Assembly: GCF_900110575.1 (NCBI RefSeq)
Contig: NZ_FOEF01000024.1
Location: 62,001-126,000, forward strand
Length of the DNA stretch: 64,000 nt
Origin: Amycolatopsis saalfeldensis
GTDB taxonomy: Bacteria; Actinomycetota; Actinomycetes; Mycobacteriales; Pseudonocardiaceae
Direction: 5' to 3'
The position numbers and the translations under genes are program-made. The notes under the pieces are model-generated. The model was not told the origin of the DNA, did no database searches, and was given only the letters and a program-made list of their open reading frames with translations. Below, piece after piece: positions 60,554-64,000 of the stretch (its first letter is position 1; each line of letters opens with the position of its first letter).

Positions 60554-61471
60554 ATGACAGACGAGACGAGTTTGGTCCTCGGCGAGGTCGAGGTCATCCG
60601 GGTACGGGAGTGGCACCGGCCGTTCGCGCCCGCCGCGGACCTGTTCCCGGCCGTCGCGGCCGAGGTTTGGGAGGCCGACGAGGAGTGGCTGGCGCCGGAC
60701 CACTGGGAGCCGGACAGCGGCTTGGCCGTGGTCGCGCTGCAGACGTGGGTGCTGCGCAGCGGCGGGCGGACCGTCCTGATCGACACCGGCGTGGGCAACG
60801 GGCGCGAGCGGCCGGGCATGCGGCGGTTCCACCGCCAGCAGGGCGATTTCCTCGGCCTGCTGGCGAAAGCCGGGGTCCGTCCGCAGGAGGTCGACGTGGT
60901 CGTCAACACCCATCTCCACGTGGACCACGTCGGCTGGAACACCGTCGACGCGGGCGGGGAGTGGGTGCCGACGTTCCCCCACGCCCAGTACCTCATCCCG
61001 GCCGCCGACGACTTCCACTACGGCCGGCGCCAGGACCGGCCGGAGGTCGACCGCCTGATCTACGAGGACAGCATCGCGCCCGTCCACCGGGCCGGCCAGG
61101 CCGTGCTGTGGGACGGCCGGCACCGCATCGACGAACACCTCACGCTGGAGTCCGCGCCCGGCCACACCCCCGGTTCTTCCGTGCTGCGCCTGGCCTCGGG
61201 GAGCGACCGGGCGGTCTTCGCCGGGGACCTGCTGCACAGCCCGGTGCAGGTCCCGCATCCCGGCTGCAACAGCAGCGCCTGCCTGGACCCGGCGCAGGCG
61301 GCGGCCAGCCGCCGCCGGATTCTCGAGCGGGCGGCCGATGAGCGGGAACTGCTTGTCCCCGCGCACTTCGGCGGTTCGGGTGCGGTGGAGGTCCGGCGGG
61401 AGGGGGACGGGTTCGCGCTCGGCCAGTGGGCCGATTTCGGTCCGAAGAGGACAGTTCCGGCGGCCGGCTGA
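60554..61471 (+). CDS. Metallo-beta-lactamase-fold hydrolase
   Basis: A 305-residue cytosolic protein. Metal motif HLHVDH (H120, H122, D124, H125), later SAPGHTPGSSVL, FAGDLLHSP and a C-terminal PAHFGGSG supply the remaining ligands. It resembles quorum-quenching lactonases and AttM/AhlD-like enzymes, but the substrate cannot be fixed. No ribosome binding site; probably leaderless. Likely controlled by the divergent AraC protein. Confidence 0.9.
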   Translation: MTDETSLVLGEVEVIRVREWHRPFAPAADLFPAVAAEVWEADEEWLAPDHWEPDSGLAVVALQTWVLRSGGRTVLIDTGVGNGRERPGMRRFHRQQGDFLGLLAKAGVRPQEVDVVVNTHLHVDHVGWNTVDAGGEWVPTFPHAQYLIPAADDFHYGRRQDRPEVDRLIYEDSIAPVHRAGQAVLWDGRHRIDEHLTLESAPGHTPGSSVLRLASGSDRAVFAGDLLHSPVQVPHPGCNSSACLDPAQAAASRRRILERAADERELLVPAHFGGSGAVEVRREGDGFALGQWADFGPKRTVPAAG

Positions 61472-61498
61472 CGATCGGTCTCGGGGAGTGGCGGGGCG

Positions 61499-61531
61499 TT
61501 TCATCGGGATTTCATCGGCGGTCACTAGCGT
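61499..61531 (+). promoter_or_regulatory. Response-regulator-type direct repeat and -10 box
   Basis: TTCATC at 61500 and 61511 (11-bp period), 9 nt, then TAGCGT (61526-61531): the same architecture as at 50648-50680. Confidence 0.6.
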
Positions 61532-61588
61532 CTCGCCGGTGCCGGGCCGTGGTGCCCGAACCCCATGGATCAGGAGACCCCGTTACTC

Positions 61589-62191
61589 ATGAAGACAGCT
61601 CTGCGCTCGCTGTTCCTGGTGGCCGTGCTGGCGACGGCGGGCTGTGGCGGCGGTGCGATCGGCGGCCAGGTGCTGTCCGGCGCGGGCGTCCTGTCGAGCC
61701 CGCCGAGCCTGCCGCCGCTGCCGTCGGCCCCGGACCGCTCGCCGGCCACGACCGCGCCGGCCTCGAGCGCCGGGACCGGGTCCGGGGCCAACGTGTTCGC
61801 CGCGATGAACGCGTGTGACCTGATCGGCCCGGACCAGCAGCCCTACCCGTTCGGCGACGGCGAGCGGACCCATCCGGGCGCCCACGGCGAGGCGTGTGTG
61901 TACGCCCCGCGCGACCGGGCGGCGGTGTCGATCCAGTTCCTCGACGCCACCAAGGCCGGGGAGATGACCGACCACGCCGGCGCCAACGGGAAGGTCGTCC
62001 CGGTCACCGTCGGCAAGCACAGCGGTCTCCAGATCGACAACGGGCTCGCGACCTGCATGGTCGTGATCTCCGTCGGTGAGGCCGACAGCGCCAAGGTCTC
62101 GCTGGAGGCGGCGCACGAGTCGCTCGACGAACTCTGCGGCTACGCGCGGCGGATCGCCGAAGTCATCGAGCCCAAACTGCCGGTCGAATGA
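61589..62191 (+). CDS. DUF3558-like surface lipoprotein
   Basis: A 200-residue lipoprotein with lipobox ATAGC and a Gly/Ser/Pro linker to about residue 68. The domain begins NACDLIGPDQQPYPFG and has paired cysteines (NACDL, EACVY, ATCMV, ELCGY). The layout fits the actinobacterial DUF3558 family of unknown function. ATG 61589 is chosen as the start of the signal peptide; ATG 61565 is in frame. It sits 35 bp upstream of the kinase gene, so the two may act together at the envelope. Confidence 0.75.
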   Translation: MKTALRSLFLVAVLATAGCGGGAIGGQVLSGAGVLSSPPSLPPLPSAPDRSPATTAPASSAGTGSGANVFAAMNACDLIGPDQQPYPFGDGERTHPGAHGEACVYAPRDRAAVSIQFLDATKAGEMTDHAGANGKVVPVTVGKHSGLQIDNGLATCMVVISVGEADSAKVSLEAAHESLDELCGYARRIAEVIEPKLPVE

Positions 62192-62226
62192 CGCCGCCCG
62201 AGGACCACTGATGGCGGAGGAGATCG

Positions 62227-63711
62227 ATGAAGGCGCTGGGACCGGCCGACCCGCGCACGGTCGGGCGGTACCGGGTGCACGCCGAGCTCGGCCGCGGCGG
62301 CATGGGCCGGGTGCTGCTGGGCTCCACCGCCGACGGGCGGCTGGTCGCCATCAAGCTGATGCACGCGCAGCCCGGCACGGAGGAGGATTTCCGCGCGCGG
62401 TTCCGCCGTGAGATCGACGCTTCCCGTGCGGTGTCGGGTACCTACACCGCGGCGGTGATGGACGCCGACCCGGAAGCGCCGGCACCGTGGCTGGTCTCGG
62501 TGTTCGTGCCCGGCCCTCCGCTGAACGACGTGGTCGCCGGCACCGGGCCGCTGCCGGAGGAACCGGTGCGCCGCCTGGCCGCCGGGCTCGCCGCCGCCCT
62601 GCTCGACATCCACCGGGCCGGCCTCGTGCACCGGGATCTCAAGCCCTCCAACGTATTGCTCGCCGCCGACGGGCCCAGGGTGATCGACTTCGGCATCGCG
62701 CGGGCTGCCGACGGGCCGGACCAGGGCGGCCTGACGCAGACCGGCTACCTCATCGGCACCCCCGAGTACATGTCCCCGGAACAGGTCGGGGGCCAGGTGC
62801 TGACCCCGGCCAGCGATGTGTTCTGCCTCGGCAGCGTGCTGGTCCACGCCGCGACCGGCCGTAACCCCTTCAGCGGCGGTTCGCCCGCGCGGACGCTGTA
62901 CAACGTCGCGCACGGCCTGCCCGTCCTCACCGGGCTCTCGCCGGGGCTGGACCACCTCGTCCGGGCTTGCCTGGCCAAGGATCCCGCCGCCCGGCCGAGC
63001 CCGGCCCAGCTGCTGGACCTGGCCGGCGAACTCCCGGCCTCGACCCGGGTCTGGCCGGTGGCCGTGCACCGGATGATCGCCGCGCAGCAGGCCGAAGCCG
63101 AGCGGTTCCACCACGCGCCGGAGCAGACCGATGTGCTGGAGCGGATCGACTTTCCCGCGCCCGGCGGCACTTTCCCGCAGCCGGGACCCGGTTCCCGGCC
63201 GGGCGCGACGCCACCGGTCACCCGGCGGCGGAAGCGCTGGCCCGTCCTGACGGCCGGCGCGGTGGTCGCTGCGCTGGCTGTGACCGCCGTGGTCCTGGTG
63301 GCGCTCAAGGGGAATGGCCCGGACGCCGTCGCCGGGCCGCGGACGAGCACTGCCGTCACCACGCCGCCCGCGTCGGTCAGCGCCCCGCCCCCGAGCGTCG
63401 ACCGCTACACCAGCCTCCGGACGTTCGCCCAGAACTACGTCGAGGCCGCCAACGAGGATGCCGCCAAGGGCAAGGCCGACCGGGTCAAGGGCTTCCACTG
63501 CGGCAGCGACCAGGTCGGCTGGGTTTACCTGAACATGTCGGTCGACCGGAGCCATCCGCGGGCCGAACTCCAGGACGTGCAGCTGGTGAACGACCAAGCC
63601 GGCGCCGCCACGGTCGGGTTCAGCCAGAGCCCCGGCGCGGACCCGATCCCCGTGGTCAAGCTCCGGATCAAGGCCCAGGGGGCGAACAGCTGGTGCGCCG
63701 TCCCGTGGTGA
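62227..63711 (+). CDS. PknB-type receptor Ser/Thr protein kinase
   Basis: A 494-residue kinase. Gly-rich loop GRGGMGRVLLG, ATP lysine K43 (VAIKLM), catalytic HRDLKPSN (D137), DFG at 154 and the GTPEYMSPEQ activation segment are intact. One membrane helix (about 340-362) follows a basic stretch. The outer domain (about 395-494) has a cysteine pair and no PASTA repeats, resembling small NTF2-like sensor domains. GGAGGAG precedes ATG 62227. Confidence 0.93.
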   Translation: MKALGPADPRTVGRYRVHAELGRGGMGRVLLGSTADGRLVAIKLMHAQPGTEEDFRARFRREIDASRAVSGTYTAAVMDADPEAPAPWLVSVFVPGPPLNDVVAGTGPLPEEPVRRLAAGLAAALLDIHRAGLVHRDLKPSNVLLAADGPRVIDFGIARAADGPDQGGLTQTGYLIGTPEYMSPEQVGGQVLTPASDVFCLGSVLVHAATGRNPFSGGSPARTLYNVAHGLPVLTGLSPGLDHLVRACLAKDPAARPSPAQLLDLAGELPASTRVWPVAVHRMIAAQQAEAERFHHAPEQTDVLERIDFPAPGGTFPQPGPGSRPGATPPVTRRRKRWPVLTAGAVVAALAVTAVVLVALKGNGPDAVAGPRTSTAVTTPPASVSAPPPSVDRYTSLRTFAQNYVEAANEDAAKGKADRVKGFHCGSDQVGWVYLNMSVDRSHPRAELQDVQLVNDQAGAATVGFSQSPGADPIPVVKLRIKAQGANSWCAVPW

Positions 63712-63812
63712 CGGCCCGCCATCCGGACCAGCCCGCTGCGGCGTTCGCCGGTATTTCGCGGCGAATCGGCATCAGCTCGTGTCGGAGCGGGAACTCCCCG
63801 CGTCTCACCGGC

Positions 63813-64000
63813 ATGGACGGTATCGAGAGCCTCCGGCACGCGATCGAGACGATCCCCATTCCCGGTGCGCCACCTCGCCTTTCCCGGCAGGGCGCGGCCG
63901 TCGGGCTGGCGCTGCTGGACACCTCGCTGCGGCTCAACCACGTGCGCCGGCTGACCGAGCGGCTGACCGTGGTCGAGCACGGCACGGCGCGCCGGAGCAC
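63813..64000 (+). CDS. Partial open reading frame running off the window
   Basis: An open frame of at least 62 codons from ATG 63813 to the window edge, with a credible helical, Leu/Arg-rich composition (LRHAIETIPIPG, GLALLDTSLRLNHVRRL). No ribosome binding site and no family recognised. The upstream 100 bp after the kinase gene shows nothing else. Confidence 0.3.
   Translation, partial: MDGIESLRHAIETIPIPGAPPRLSRQGAAVGLALLDTSLRLNHVRRLTERLTVVEHGTARRS

Overview
The window is very GC-rich, gene-dense, and uses GTG/TTG starts, TTA-poor codons, ATGA overlaps and TANNNT -10 boxes. Its gene content (Lsr2, SigC, a SARP-like regulator, DUF3558-like lipoprotein, PknB-type kinase, modular PKS) points to a filamentous actinomycete of the Pseudonocardiales; Amycolatopsis is my best guess, from gene content and style only. 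No rRNA, tRNA, CRISPR or intact insertion sequence was seen.

Layout. (1) 0.2-2.0 kb: DUF998 membrane protein, TatB-like protein and a lytic-transglycosylase lipoprotein. (2) 2.0-12.9 kb: a probable copper-acquisition island. It holds a SigC-type ECF sigma factor with a zinc-finger membrane anti-sigma factor, a CopD/CtaG membrane protein, a CtpB-like P-type ATPase, a cytochrome P450 plus a PvcA/IsnA-type isonitrile synthase, and a FecBCD-type metallophore importer. Four promoters in the island share exactly GGAAC-N17-CGAC, tying anti-sigma, CopD, P450-isonitrile synthase and importer into one regulon. I read this as an undescribed isonitrile chalkophore system: make the copper-binding isonitrile, re-import it, move the copper. 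(3) 12.9-14.6 kb: a nitroreductase remnant fused into an SRPBCC gene, and an AraC regulator. (4) 15.1-28.6 kb: a five-gene, fully overlapping operon for a PUFA-synthase-like (Pfa-like) iterative PKS. PKS1 is PfaD-like x2-KS-AT-ACP-ACP-KR, PKS2 is KS-AT-DH-PPTase, followed by a free ACP, an alpha/beta hydrolase and a glycosyltransferase; it probably makes a glycosylated polyketide or lipid.

(5) 28.6-33.3 kb: small catalase, TetR regulator with secreted carboxylesterase, and a quinone-oxidoreductase-like MDR. (6) 33.3-36.8 kb: a Tat-exported GH2 beta-galactosidase. (7) 37.0-47.9 kb: a peptide-use regulon. A dpp-type ABC transporter (solute-binding gene with a premature TGA), an S9 peptidase and an FAD amine/amino-acid oxidase form one operon, opposed by a TetR gene and an M20 peptidase gene; TARTCA-N7-TGACTA palindromes mark both control regions. 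(8) 48.2-51.9 kb: Lsr2; an amidohydrolase and MarR pair with two 16-bp palindromes; a secreted serine hydrolase. (9) 51.9-55.9 kb: a repeat array, a LuxR-HTH/SARP fusion and a divergent XRE-NACHT-membrane protein. (10) 56-57.7 kb: an ACC-deaminase-like pseudogene, a small membrane protein and a GH12 cellulase with a CebR-like box. (11) 57.9-64 kb: DGPF (YCII) protein with ECF42 sigma factor, AraC regulator opposite a metallo-beta-lactamase-fold hydrolase, a lipoprotein, a Ser/Thr kinase and the start of an open frame cut by the window edge.
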